Part shown: piece by piece, positions 35,627 through 43,765 of the stretch
How the letters are laid out: the number at the start of each line of letters is the position of its first letter
How positions within the stretch are numbered: the first letter of the stretch is position 1
NCBI RefSeq assembly: GCF_025165795.1
Contig: NZ_JAJAGO010000017.1
Coordinates: 62,001-126,000, forward strand
DNA: 64,000 bases
Origin: Streptomyces gossypii
GTDB lineage: Bacteria > Actinomycetota > Actinomycetes > Streptomycetales > Streptomycetaceae
Direction: 5' to 3'
Made by a program: the position numbers and the translations under genes
The notes under the pieces: model-generated
The model's database searches: none
Told to the model about the DNA's origin: nothing
Seen by the model: only the letters and a program-made list of their open reading frames with translations

Positions 35627-36700
35627 TCAGCCGCGCGGCTGGCCTTCCTCGCCCGGTTCACCGTACGAGCGCAGGCTGTTCATCATCTTCTTGATGGTGG
35701 CGTCCGGAACTTCGTCCTTGACTCCCGCGTCGGTGAGGAAGACCCAGATCGCCAGGTCGTCGTTCGCGTTGATCCAGGAGATGGTGACGACCTTGGCGGC
35801 CGAGGCACCGCACTTGCCGTTCTTGGGCGCACCGGTGAGCGTCGCGGTTGCCGTGTGCCCCTTGATCCCGTGCTCGTTGCTGAACGACTTGCCCCCGGTC
35901 TCCTTGAGGGTGCCCTTCTGCTTCTGGTCGTAGGCGGCGATTGCCCAGTTGGACGCCGCGATCTCAGCGGCCTCCTTGGTGTTCTTGGAACCCTGGCCGC
36001 CCTTGGTGCCGACGATCGCCCGGTTGCTGCTCTTGCACCAGTCCTCCTTGAAGTAGGCCGGCGCGGACATGGCAACCAGGAGGTCCTCGGGCTTCTTGTC
36101 GTCGGTGAAGCCGGTGATCGTGCCCTGTGAGGCGACGTTCCAGTCCTCTGTCTCCGGGACGTCGAACGCCGAGTAGTGCTTGGGATTGATCACGCTCTGC
36201 CAGCCGGGCACGACCGGGTCACCGGGGTCCTTGGACTCCTCCGGCGACGGCTTCGGGTCGGGTTTGGCGCTCTTCCCAGGACTCTCTTTCGCCGACGGCG
36301 ACTTGGCGGGGTCGTCCGCCTTGTCCTCCTTCTTGTCGTCCTGAAGCAGGAACACGCCGGTGACGACCGCCGCGATGATCACCGCGAGCGCCGAGACGAT
36401 GGCGATGACCGTTGTCCGCGACTTGCCGCCGCCACCCTGCGGGGGCTGCGGCCCGCCCGGCATGGTGGTGGCGCCCCACTGCTGCGCTCCCGGGCCCGGC
36501 TGCTGGTACGCACCCTGGTCCGGCACGGGCTGCTGGTACGGGTTGGGCTGTTCCGGGCCGGCTTGCGGCGGGTATCCGTATGACGGTTGCTGATACGGAT
36601 TGGGCTGCTGGTAGCCCGGTTGCTGATAACCGGGCTGCTGGTACGGGTTGGGCTGCTGCGGGTTCTGCTCGCCCCCGGACTGCTGGTCTCCTGGCCACAT
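35627..36700 (-). CDS. Gln/Pro/Tyr-rich membrane-anchored protein
   Basis: A 357-residue protein starting MWPGDQQSGGEQ. Residues 14-80 are a disordered repeat of NPYQQPGYQQP units; one membrane helix (about 98-122: TTVIAIVSALAVIIAAVVTG) is followed by an acidic Lys/Asp/Ser/Pro linker and an extracellular domain (about 180-345) with several cysteines (DWCKSSN, GKCGAS). The layout, cytoplasmic repeat, single helix, outer domain, is common in Streptomyces hypothetical proteins. The start is uncertain because the frame stays open upstream without a ribosome site. Function unknown. Confidence 0.8.
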   Translation of the reverse strand: MWPGDQQSGGEQNPQQPNPYQQPGYQQPGYQQPNPYQQPSYGYPPQAGPEQPNPYQQPVPDQGAYQQPGPGAQQWGATTMPGGPQPPQGGGGKSRTTVIAIVSALAVIIAAVVTGVFLLQDDKKEDKADDPAKSPSAKESPGKSAKPDPKPSPEESKDPGDPVVPGWQSVINPKHYSAFDVPETEDWNVASQGTITGFTDDKKPEDLLVAMSAPAYFKEDWCKSSNRAIVGTKGGQGSKNTKEAAEIAASNWAIAAYDQKQKGTLKETGGKSFSNEHGIKGHTATATLTGAPKNGKCGASAAKVVTISWINANDDLAIWVFLTDAGVKDEVPDATIKKMMNSLRSYGEPGEEGQPRG

Positions 36701-36804
36701 GGCCGGTAACTCTATGGTGCGTCCCCGGCGCGGGCCACGCCCGCCCTCGTATCGGTACGGACCCGGTACACGGACAGGGTCGGTCACATCCTCCGGCCTT
36801 CCTA

Positions 36805-36818
36805 TTACCAGGTGGTAA
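36805..36818. promoter_or_regulatory. TTACCA-GG-TGGTAA palindrome upstream of thioesterase gene
   Basis: Perfect 6-bp arms around GG lie 9 bp upstream of the ATG at 36828. An AT-rich palindrome so close to the start suggests a repressor site for the thioesterase gene, or part of a promoter for a short-leader transcript. Confidence 0.4.
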
Positions 36819-36827
36819 CCTGACGGC

Positions 36828-37292
36828 ATGTCTGCAGCCTCCCTGCCGTCCGTCGGCGAGTTGATGACGGCCTCCGTGCCGATGGTCCGCACCCTCAACC
36901 TCGAATTCCCCGAGGTCACCGGAGAGCGTGCCGTCGTGCGGCTTCCCGATCAGACGGACTTCCACAACCACGTCGGCGGCCCGCACGCCGGGGCGATGTT
37001 CACCCTTGCCGAGTCGGCGAGCGGGGCGGTCGTCATGGCCGCATTCGGCGACCAGCTCTCCCGCGCCGTACCCCTGGCGGTGCGGGCGGAGATCAACTAC
37101 AGGAAGCTGGCCATGGGGACGGTGACCGCCACCGCCGAACTCGGCCGCCCCGCCGCCGAGGTGGTCGCCGAACTCGACGAAGGAGGGCGGCCGGAGTTCC
37201 CCGTCGAGATTTCGCTGGCCCGCGAAGACGGCACGGAAACCGGCCAGATGAGCATCGTGTGGACGCTGCGTCCGCACGCTCCGGCGTCCTGA
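36828..37292 (+). CDS. PaaI-like/DUF4442 hotdog thioesterase
   Basis: A 154-residue hotdog-fold protein. It shows VRLPDQTDFHNHVGGPHAGAMFTLAESASG (about 38-68), the HVGGPHAGAMFTLAE stretch carrying the helix and acidic residue of this family, and AEINYRKLAMG further on. Members hydrolyse acyl-CoA or act on aryl-CoA. The DUF4442/YiiD type is also compatible. Complete length. A palindrome lies just upstream of the start. Confidence 0.88.
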   Translation: MSAASLPSVGELMTASVPMVRTLNLEFPEVTGERAVVRLPDQTDFHNHVGGPHAGAMFTLAESASGAVVMAAFGDQLSRAVPLAVRAEINYRKLAMGTVTATAELGRPAAEVVAELDEGGRPEFPVEISLAREDGTETGQMSIVWTLRPHAPAS

Positions 37293-37364
37293 GCCGCGAG
37301 TCTTCGGCCACTTCACCGCCACCGGCCGGACGGAACGCGGCATTCGTCGGTTAGTCTCGCCAGA

Positions 37365-38078
37365 ATGTCCGTCTCCGCCGCGCAGCGCGAGGGTCTGCCC
37401 GCACGTCTCCTCCGGACGCTGCTCTCCCCGTGGTCCCGCTTCGGCCTGCTGGTGATTCTGCTCGCCGCAGCGGCCGCGGCGGTGCTGCTCTTCGAACCGC
37501 AGCGGCTCCTCGCGCACGGCTGGCCCGCACAGTTGTCCGGTGCTCTGGCGATCGCGCTGTTCGCCCTGGCCTACGGCTCGTGCACGACAGCCTTCGTGCC
37601 CCGTCCGTTCCTCAATCTGGCGGCAGGCGCCGTCTTCGGTGCCCAGAGCGGTACGGTCGCCGCGCTCGCGGGCACGGTACTCGGCTCGGCCATGGCCTTC
37701 GGGCTCGGCCGCCTGCTGGGGCAGGACGCGCTGAGACCCCTGCTGCGGGCCCGGATGCTGACCGCACTGGACCGGCAGCTGAGCACGCACGGATTCCGCT
37801 CGATGCTGGTGATCCGGCTGATGCCGGGTGTCCCCTTCGTGGCGTCCAACTACGGTGCCGCGGTCTCCCGGATGAGCTGGACCGCCTTCCTCACGGCGAC
37901 AGCGCTGGGCTCGATTCCCAACACCGCCGCCTACGTGCTGGCGGGAAGCCGGGCCACCTCGCCGACGTCCCCCGTCTTCCTCGCCGCCTTCGGTTTCATC
38001 GCCCTCTCCGGCCTCGCCGGGGCGGCCGTCGCCTGGCGCAAGCGCGCCAGACTGCGGGAGGCCGCCGCCCGCGCCTGA
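37365..38078 (+). CDS. TVP38/TMEM64 (VTT-domain) membrane protein
   Basis: A 237-residue membrane protein with five to six hydrophobic segments. The VTT/SNARE-associated core is clear: VFGAQSGTVAALAGTVLGSAMAFGLGRLLG, then LVIRLMPGVPFVASNYGAAV and AFLTATALGSIPNTAAYVLAG. The family is linked to lipid scrambling and membrane homeostasis (DedA relatives). No dedicated neighbours; it follows the thioesterase gene by 72 bp on the same strand. Confidence 0.93.
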   Translation: MSVSAAQREGLPARLLRTLLSPWSRFGLLVILLAAAAAAVLLFEPQRLLAHGWPAQLSGALAIALFALAYGSCTTAFVPRPFLNLAAGAVFGAQSGTVAALAGTVLGSAMAFGLGRLLGQDALRPLLRARMLTALDRQLSTHGFRSMLVIRLMPGVPFVASNYGAAVSRMSWTAFLTATALGSIPNTAAYVLAGSRATSPTSPVFLAAFGFIALSGLAGAAVAWRKRARLREAAARA

Positions 38079-38102
38079 CGCGACGGCCCGCCCCTCACAG
38101 CA

Positions 38103-38660
38103 CTAGCCTGGGTCGCGGCCGGTCTCCGCCAGCAGCTTCTCGAAGTCCGTCGCCCCTTCACCCACCGGCACCGGCTCCCCGAACATCCCCATCTGCCGAG
38201 CGATCGGTGCCTGCTTCGCTACCAGCGGCGTCAGCCACGCGACGGCGCGTCCGTCGGGGGTGAAGTCCTGACCGGTGGCGCGAGCCAGATCCCAGCCGTG
38301 CACCGTGAGGTCGAGCAGCACCAGGCCGCCGACGGTACGGGCCGGCATCCGCATCGCGCCCGTCTCGCCCTCCTCCGCCCCCGGCGCGCCCCACGCCTCG
38401 ACGAGCCGCGCGGCGTCCGCGGCGAAGTCGGCTCGCCAGTCACCGCTGAGGCGGTCGGGCGTCGTGCTGAAATCCGACTCCTCCTTGGCCGCGAGGGCAC
38501 GGAAGTTCACCATCACCAGGAACAGGTGATTGAGCAGGTCCTTCACCTGGTAGTCGGCACACGGCGTGGCCGCGCGCAGTTGAGCGTCGCCGATCTTGTG
38601 CACGACGGGAACGGTCCTGGCCGCCGCCGCGTCGAGCAGTTCGCTGATCTTGTCCGTCAT
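38103..38660 (-). CDS. TIGR03086-type DinB/maleylpyruvate isomerase-like protein
   Basis: A 185-residue helical protein. The start at 38660 (MTDKISELLDAA) matches family N-termini; the frame upstream is a shadow. It has PCADYQVKDLLNHLFLVMVNF (about 33-53), a possible metal-binding His in NHLF and LDLTVHGWDLARATGQ near 120. Such proteins bind a divalent metal and are thought to be thiol-dependent (mycothiol) transferases or isomerases. Precise reaction unknown. Confidence 0.88.
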   Translation of the reverse strand: MTDKISELLDAAAARTVPVVHKIGDAQLRAATPCADYQVKDLLNHLFLVMVNFRALAAKEESDFSTTPDRLSGDWRADFAADAARLVEAWGAPGAEEGETGAMRMPARTVGGLVLLDLTVHGWDLARATGQDFTPDGRAVAWLTPLVAKQAPIARQMGMFGEPVPVGEGATDFEKLLAETGRDPG

Positions 38661-38727
38661 ACCGCCGACAGTAGGCCGGGCCAGGCGCTCCGCACACCCC
38701 TCATGAACCTCGTCTTCCAGCGCTCGG

Positions 38728-39387
38728 CTATGCGCCCGGCGCTGCGCCTCGCTCCGCCGGGCGCACCGCGGCGCCGAGGAGGTGGGTGGCGGTGGGCGAG
38801 GGGACGCGGGTGCGGGGGAAGGAGAGCCTCTCGCAGGCAGTGAGGGTGAATCCGGCGGCGGCGAGGGCCGATCCGGTGTCACGGCCGGTGTGGCACCCGC
38901 CCATCAGCAGCGGCCAGCAGGTCGCGTCCAGCCCCCGCTGGACCCGGCGCATCGCGGGCGAGTCGGCCCGCACGTGCTCGAAGAACCGCAGCTCCCCCTC
39001 CGGCCGCAGGATCCGGGACAGCTCGGCGAGGGCGGCGTGCGGGTCGGCCACCGAGCACAGGGTGAGGCAGGCCACTGCCGCGTCGAAGGAGGCGTCGGGG
39101 AACGGAAGCCGCTCCGCACGGCCTCCGACCACCTCCACCGGGACGGAGGCGGCACGGATGTTCCGCTCGGCCATGCCGCGCAGGTGCGGCTCCGGCTCCA
39201 CGGCGAGAAGGCGCTCCACCCCGGCGGGATAGTGCGGGAAGTTCAGCCCGTTTCCCGCACCGATCTCGACGACCTCGCCGGACAGCCCGGCGAGCAGGCG
39301 CCGACGGTGCTCCGTGATGCCCGCCTTCGCGAGCCCGGGGCCGGCGAACTTCGCGTAGAAGCGGGCGAAGACCGGATGTGTTTTCAT
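38728..39387 (-). CDS. Class I SAM-dependent methyltransferase
   Basis: A 219-residue methyltransferase. Motif I is GEVVEIGAGNGLNFPHYP (near 35-52), followed by LAVEPEPHLRGMA, the acidic strand DASFDAAVACLTLCSVAD and a Rossmann core of Ubi/COQ5 type. There are no membrane segments. It lies 67 bp upstream of the TIGR03086 gene on the same strand. The acceptor is not deducible. Confidence 0.9.
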   Translation of the reverse strand: MKTHPVFARFYAKFAGPGLAKAGITEHRRRLLAGLSGEVVEIGAGNGLNFPHYPAGVERLLAVEPEPHLRGMAERNIRAASVPVEVVGGRAERLPFPDASFDAAVACLTLCSVADPHAALAELSRILRPEGELRFFEHVRADSPAMRRVQRGLDATCWPLLMGGCHTGRDTGSALAAAGFTLTACERLSFPRTRVPSPTATHLLGAAVRPAERGAAPGA

Positions 39388-39450
39388 CGGCCGCCTCTCC
39401 CTGGGCCATCGCCACCGTCTCCCGCACCATAGGGCACCCGACGGCGCTCC

Positions 39451-39822
39451 TCAGGGCGTGTCGCCCTTCAGGCGCTCCCGCAGTTCCTCGAGATCGGCGA
39501 GGAACCAGGTCTGCCGCCCCCGATTGCATTCACGGACGAAGTCCTGCAAGGCCGAACCTTCCGCCATATGGCTGGATATGTCACCGAGGACGGCCAAGCC
39601 CAGACGGTAGGTGACGAACTTCTGGATGATGTCGCCCGCGACACGAGTACGCAACTGGAAGAACGCCTCGTCGAACCGCCCGGCGGGGAGGGCGACCCAC
39701 TGGGCGCCCTGGTATCCGGCGTCGCCTATGCAGTCCAGGGCTTCGCGTTCGCCGCGGATCGTCTCGCCCTCGGCGGCGCAGATCAGGACGGGCACGTCGT
39801 GGATCGTCTGGAGGGTGTTCAT
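39451..39822 (-). CDS. DUF4180 domain protein
   Basis: A 123-residue cytosolic protein of the DUF4180 family, beginning MNTLQTIHDVPVL with the characteristic WVALPAGRFDEAFFQLRTRVAGDIIQKFVTYR (split by its own helix about 42-73). Members have no known activity. It is the most upstream of three leftward genes (DUF4180, methyltransferase, TIGR03086) separated by about 65 bp each, which may be one transcript. Confidence 0.85.
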   Translation of the reverse strand: MNTLQTIHDVPVLICAAEGETIRGEREALDCIGDAGYQGAQWVALPAGRFDEAFFQLRTRVAGDIIQKFVTYRLGLAVLGDISSHMAEGSALQDFVRECNRGRQTWFLADLEELRERLKGDTP

Positions 39823-40180
39823 GGAGGTCGAGGCTACTTCCGGAGGCGCTCGGGGGCGACGTGTTTCTTCCGGCGATGCGGGCGGTGGGGGCCGTGTGCA
39901 CCGCGGGCAAGAGGAAGGGGGCCCCGCCCCACCGTGCCCCTGGGGCCGCTACGCTTCCTCGCGACGGAGGCACGAACACCTCGCTGCCGCCCTGCGCAGG
40001 CCCTCCCGTGGTACTGACGTGCCGTCAGCCAAGTTTGCCAAGCCAGCAAAGGGTCAGCATGAGTACGGCGACAACCCCCTCCACATGATCAGACGCGCAC
40101 CTAGCCTGTCAGTCCACACTGGGCCACTGACCTGCAAATTCGCAGATCAGCCCTTGATCATCTGGATGGCGTAGTTATCC
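39823..40180. other. Divergent intergenic region upstream of uppP
   Basis: A 358-bp gap between the DUF4180 start and uppP. It contains two hairpins: CTGACG-TGC-CGTCAG (40014-40028) and CTGACCTGC-AAATTC-GCAGATCAG (40127-40150, one G-T pair). The last 100 bp are AT-rich and probably carry the uppP promoter. No gene is convincing; a nine-codon frame at 40059 (MSTATTPST) with AAAGGG upstream is the only candidate. Confidence 0.4.
40127..40150 (+). promoter_or_regulatory. Hairpin in the uppP leader
   Basis: CTGACCTGC and GCAGATCAG form a 9-bp stem (one G-T) with the six-base loop AAATTC, ending 30 bp before the uppP start. It may be an operator or leader structure. Confidence 0.35.
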
Positions 40181-41053
40181 ATGTCTTGGTTCGAAGCATT
40201 CATCCTCGGAATCGTCCAGGGGATGACCGAGTTTCTCCCCATCTCATCGAGCGCGCATCTGCGGCTGACGGCGGCCTTCGCGGGCTGGGAGGACCCGGGC
40301 GCCGCCTTCACGGCGGTCACCCAGATCGGCACCGAGGCGGCAGTGCTGATCTACTTCCGCAAGGACATCGCCCGCATCATCTCCGCGTGGTGCCGCTCGC
40401 TCGTCAGCAAGGAGATGCGGCGTGATCATGACGCCCAGTTGGGCTGGCTGGTGATCGTGGGCTCCATCCCCATCGGTGTTCTCGGCCTCACCTTCAAGGA
40501 GCAGATCGAGGGGCCGTTCCGTGATCTGCGGCTGATCGCCACCACGCTGATCGGGCTGGGCATCGTCCTGGGCATCGCCGACCGGCTGGCCGCGCGCGAC
40601 TCCCAGGGCCGACGGCACCGCGCGGCCCGGCAGGGCAAGACGCTCGAGTCGCTGACGGTGCGGGACGGCCTGCTGTACGGGATGGCGCAGTCGCTCGCAC
40701 TGGTTCCGGGGGTGTCCCGCTCGGGCGCCACGATCAGCGGCGGCCTCTTCATGGGTTACACCCGTGAGGCCGCCGCCCGCTACTCCTTCCTGCTGGCCAT
40801 TCCCGCCGTGCTGGCCTCCGGACTGTTCGAGCTGACGGAGATCGGCGAAGGGCACGTCTCCTGGGGGCCGACGGTCTTCGCCACGGTGCTCGCGTTCCTC
40901 ATCGCATACGCCGTGATCTCGTGGTTCATGAAGTTCATCTCAACCCGCAGCTTCATGCCCTTCGTGATCTACCGGATCCTGCTGGGGATCCTCATCTTCG
41001 CCCTGATCGGGGCGGGGGTGCTCTCACCGCACGAGGCCGAGTCGGCGGGCTGA
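40181..41053 (+). CDS. uppP: Undecaprenyl-diphosphatase
   Basis: A 290-residue polytopic membrane enzyme of the BacA/UppP family. Family motif 1 is IVQGMTEFLPISSSAHL (residues 11-27, Glu17), motif 2 PGVSRSGATISGG near 174-186. It dephosphorylates undecaprenyl pyrophosphate, recycling the lipid carrier for cell wall polymers, and excess enzyme gives bacitracin resistance. Eight or so membrane segments; length usual for the family. Monocistronic by layout. Confidence 0.97.
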   Translation: MSWFEAFILGIVQGMTEFLPISSSAHLRLTAAFAGWEDPGAAFTAVTQIGTEAAVLIYFRKDIARIISAWCRSLVSKEMRRDHDAQLGWLVIVGSIPIGVLGLTFKEQIEGPFRDLRLIATTLIGLGIVLGIADRLAARDSQGRRHRAARQGKTLESLTVRDGLLYGMAQSLALVPGVSRSGATISGGLFMGYTREAAARYSFLLAIPAVLASGLFELTEIGEGHVSWGPTVFATVLAFLIAYAVISWFMKFISTRSFMPFVIYRILLGILIFALIGAGVLSPHEAESAG

Positions 41054-41112
41054 ACAGCGCTGTCGCCGTCGTGGCCGGGGGCGGCACACGCCGGGCGGTT
41101 GAGCGTTCCGGT

Positions 41113-42291
41113 TCAGCGGCCCATTCTCAGGCCGTCCGAGGCTGCGCCCCTGCTCAGCACCGCGTCCCGTACGGTCTCGCGGTCCTGGTCAAGCTGCCCG
41201 GTACCGCTCGCGCCCTCCCGGTCCGGCGCCCTGTTCAGAGGAGTGAGGCGGTAGGGCGGCTGGGGCTCCATCCGGAACGGAACGAACTCGGCCTTGCGTA
41301 CCGCCCACCTCTTCTCGCCCTCGGTCGGCGGCGCGAAGGTGAAACGGGCGGCCGAGCCCAGCTGCCCGCGCGGGTCGTTCATCACCCCGGCGACCTGGTC
41401 GCCGAGCCCGTAGACCACCCAGGTGCCGTTCACCTTCTCGTACGGCTGCGGCACATGGTTGTGTGTGCCCAGGATCAGGTCGATGTCCCGGTGACCGGCA
41501 CTGCGGGAGCGGGTGAGCTTCTTGGCCAGTGACAGCTGCTGCGCGTTGGGCTTCTGCTGCCACTCGTCACCCCAGTGCAGGCTGACCACGACCACGTCCG
41601 CTCCGGCACGGCGTGCCGTGCGCGCGTCCGCGATGATGCGCTCCTGGTCGATGAGGTTGACCAGCCAGGGGCTTTCCTCCGGGACCTCGATCCCGTTGGT
41701 GCCGTAGGTGTACGCCAGTTGCGCGACGGTGGCGCCACCCGCCTTCAGGATGGCGGGCTCGTTCCGTTCTCCGGCGGAGCGTGCCGATCCCGCGTGCCGC
41801 AGACCGGCCTCGTCCATCGCCCGCAGCGTCCGCTCGACGCCCTTCGCTCCCGCGTCCAGCGTGTGGTTGGAGGCGGTGGAACAGCTGTCATATCCGGTGT
41901 CCTTGATCGCCTGCGCCACCTGGGGCGGCGTCCAGAAGGCGGGGTAGCCGGTGAACGGGCCGCCCTTGGCGCCGTACACCGTCTCCATGTGGCAGATCGC
42001 CAGGTCCGCGGCGGACGCCAGCGGCTTCGCACCCGCCAGCATGGGGCGGAAGTCATAGCCGGAGCCGTCCGCGTCCGCGCGCGCCTGTCGGATGATTGAA
42101 TCGTGGACGAGGACGTCACCGGTGGCGACCAGCGTGAACGCGCTGCGGTTCACCTCGTCGGCGCGGTGGGAGGTGTCATGGCCCTTCCCCGCACCGGTCT
42201 TCTCGGAGGATTCACCGCTGCTGCAGGCAGCCGTCACAGCCAGCAGTGCCGCGACGGCAAGCAGTGCGCCGGATCGTGTGTGTGTAGTCAT
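41113..42291 (-). CDS. CapA-family lipoprotein (poly-gamma-glutamate capsule type)
   Basis: A 392-residue exported lipoprotein. Start 42291 follows GGAGAG; the signal peptide ends in the lipobox LAVTAAC (Cys23). The PGA_cap metallophosphatase-like domain (about 55-330) shows LVATGDVLVHDSI, SNHTLDAGAKG, VVVSLHWGDEW and LGTHNHVPQP. Family members are surface enzymes needed for polyglutamate capsule handling, but many bacterial homologues lack capsule genes, as here. Its promoter region contains a 12-bp palindrome. Confidence 0.93.
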   Translation of the reverse strand: MTTHTRSGALLAVAALLAVTAACSSGESSEKTGAGKGHDTSHRADEVNRSAFTLVATGDVLVHDSIIRQARADADGSGYDFRPMLAGAKPLASAADLAICHMETVYGAKGGPFTGYPAFWTPPQVAQAIKDTGYDSCSTASNHTLDAGAKGVERTLRAMDEAGLRHAGSARSAGERNEPAILKAGGATVAQLAYTYGTNGIEVPEESPWLVNLIDQERIIADARTARRAGADVVVVSLHWGDEWQQKPNAQQLSLAKKLTRSRSAGHRDIDLILGTHNHVPQPYEKVNGTWVVYGLGDQVAGVMNDPRGQLGSAARFTFAPPTEGEKRWAVRKAEFVPFRMEPQPPYRLTPLNRAPDREGASGTGQLDQDRETVRDAVLSRGAASDGLRMGR

Positions 42292-42666
42292 TGAGCCGCT
42301 CTCCATGCTCGGAAAACATTGGATAAGCCCAATAACGGATGAATTCATCGTATTATCAGTGCGCAATGCCGCCGGTTAGGGCGAACGGTCCAAGTTCTCC
42401 ATCCCATCGGGGCGGCGCGGCACCCCCATCACCCCGCACTCGCCGGTTCCGCCGACTGGCACCAGCCAAGTGTGTGCACTCGCGAATCCTGGGCGGTGTG
42501 CTGGGATGAGCACGGCATGTACGCATCCACTGACAGGTGTAGTGCGCGCGGGCCGTGTACTCCGCTGGCTGTACGCCAAGACTCCCCTGTCAGACGACGA
42601 CATGGCGCCCGCTATGGGCAATGGTGGTGTGATGAACGGGAAGCGCTCACCCCAACGGGACCGCCC
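42292..42666. other. Divergent intergenic region, AT-rich half
   Basis: A 375-bp region between capA-like and the DMT transporter gene. It holds the perfect palindrome GATGAATTCATC (42338-42349) and ATTGG-ATAAGC-CCAAT (42319-42334) upstream of the CapA-like gene. The half nearer the DMT gene shows an in-frame open region without ribosome site. Confidence 0.45.
42338..42349. promoter_or_regulatory. 12-bp perfect palindrome upstream of the CapA-like gene
   Basis: GATGAATTCATC is self-complementary and lies 47 bp upstream of the CapA-like start, in a local AT-rich stretch where a promoter would be expected. A second short inverted repeat is close by. Candidate operator. Confidence 0.4.
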
Positions 42667-43749
42667 ATGAGTGCCCTGATGTCCTCGATCCTGCTCTCCG
42701 TCGTGTCGGCCGTGTGTTATGCGGCCGCCGCGATCGTTCAGGAGAGGCTGGCGGCGACCACGGCACCGAGCCGCTACGCCCTGCTGCGCAGCGGCCGATG
42801 GTGGGTCGCCGTGGTACTCAACGGCATCGGTGCGCTGCTCCATGTGGCCGCTCTCGGCCTGGGGCCGCTGACCGTGGTGCAGCCGCTCGGCGTGCTGACC
42901 ATCGTGATCGCCGCACCCATGGCCGCCGTGATGGTGAAGCGGCCGGTGACCGCCGCCGCCTGGCGGGGAATCGCGCTGGTCTCGATCGGCCTGGCCGGAA
43001 TCCTGATGTTCACGGGAGCACACCAGTCAAGGCCGCTGAGCGAGACCGAGCAGTACCTGGTTGCCGCCGTCGCGGCCACCACCATCGCGGGCTTGCTCGG
43101 CATCGCGAAGATGGCCAGCGGTCTGCGGCGCCCGGGCGCCAGGAGCGTGGCGCTGGCGATGGCGGCCGGGGTTGCCTTCGGTACGGCCTCCGTGTGTGTG
43201 AAGACGGTGGCCGAGGGCTGGGCACTGACCTCGATCGCGGAGGCGCTGCCGGTACTGCTCCTGGTCGCGGTGTTCGCCGTCACCGGGCTGGCGACGGCAC
43301 AGGCGTCCTACCGTGGCGGCGGGCTCGCCGCGCCGCTGGCGACGGCGACCGTGGTCAATCCGGTGGTGGCCGCAGCCGTCGGACTCGCCCTGCTCGAGGA
43401 GGGCTTCCGCTTCGGTGTACCCGGGGCGCTGACGGCTCTCGCCGCCGCCGTGGTCACCGGCTGGGGCCTGACGATCCTCACCGGTGACAGCGTGGCCCGC
43501 CGCCACACGCCGGACGGCGGACAGCCCCCGGCCGTGGTGATCCCCGCGCCCACGACACACACCGGCGGCACGGCCGTGTCGGCACCTCGCCCGGCGCCCC
43601 AGTCGTCGTCCCTGCCAGCATCACCGCCGGCATCACCGCCGGCGCAGTCGCTGGCACACCCGCCGCCACGGGCCGCTCCCGGGTCCGCGTCCGAAGCGCT
43701 GCGGGAGTCGACGCGGCACCGGATACCGGTGCCGACCAGGCCCTGCTGA
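42667..43749 (+). CDS. DMT-family transporter with proline-rich tail
   Basis: A 360-residue membrane protein. MSALMSSILLSVVSAVCYAAAAIVQERL begins at 42667, and nine to ten hydrophobic segments fill residues 1-275 (repeats of GLGPLTVVQPLGVL and TATVVNPVVAAAVGLALLEEG). The last ~85 residues are hydrophilic, proline/alanine-rich and presumably cytoplasmic or unfolded. It resembles EamA-like or NIPA-type magnesium transporters; Streptomyces has several of these. Substrate unknown. Confidence 0.85.
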   Translation: MSALMSSILLSVVSAVCYAAAAIVQERLAATTAPSRYALLRSGRWWVAVVLNGIGALLHVAALGLGPLTVVQPLGVLTIVIAAPMAAVMVKRPVTAAAWRGIALVSIGLAGILMFTGAHQSRPLSETEQYLVAAVAATTIAGLLGIAKMASGLRRPGARSVALAMAAGVAFGTASVCVKTVAEGWALTSIAEALPVLLLVAVFAVTGLATAQASYRGGGLAAPLATATVVNPVVAAAVGLALLEEGFRFGVPGALTALAAAVVTGWGLTILTGDSVARRHTPDGGQPPAVVIPAPTTHTGGTAVSAPRPAPQSSSLPASPPASPPAQSLAHPPPRAAPGSASEALRESTRHRIPVPTRPC

Positions 43750-43765
43750 AGTTTCCGCCCGTCCG

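Noticed and set aside
35606..35629. Tandem duplication of GCCGCACACTCA
   Set aside because: Only two copies, partly covering a stop codon; a trivial slippage repeat with no evident role.
40059..40088. Nine-codon frame with AAAGGG upstream before uppP
   Set aside because: Too short and not coupled to uppP; probably chance.
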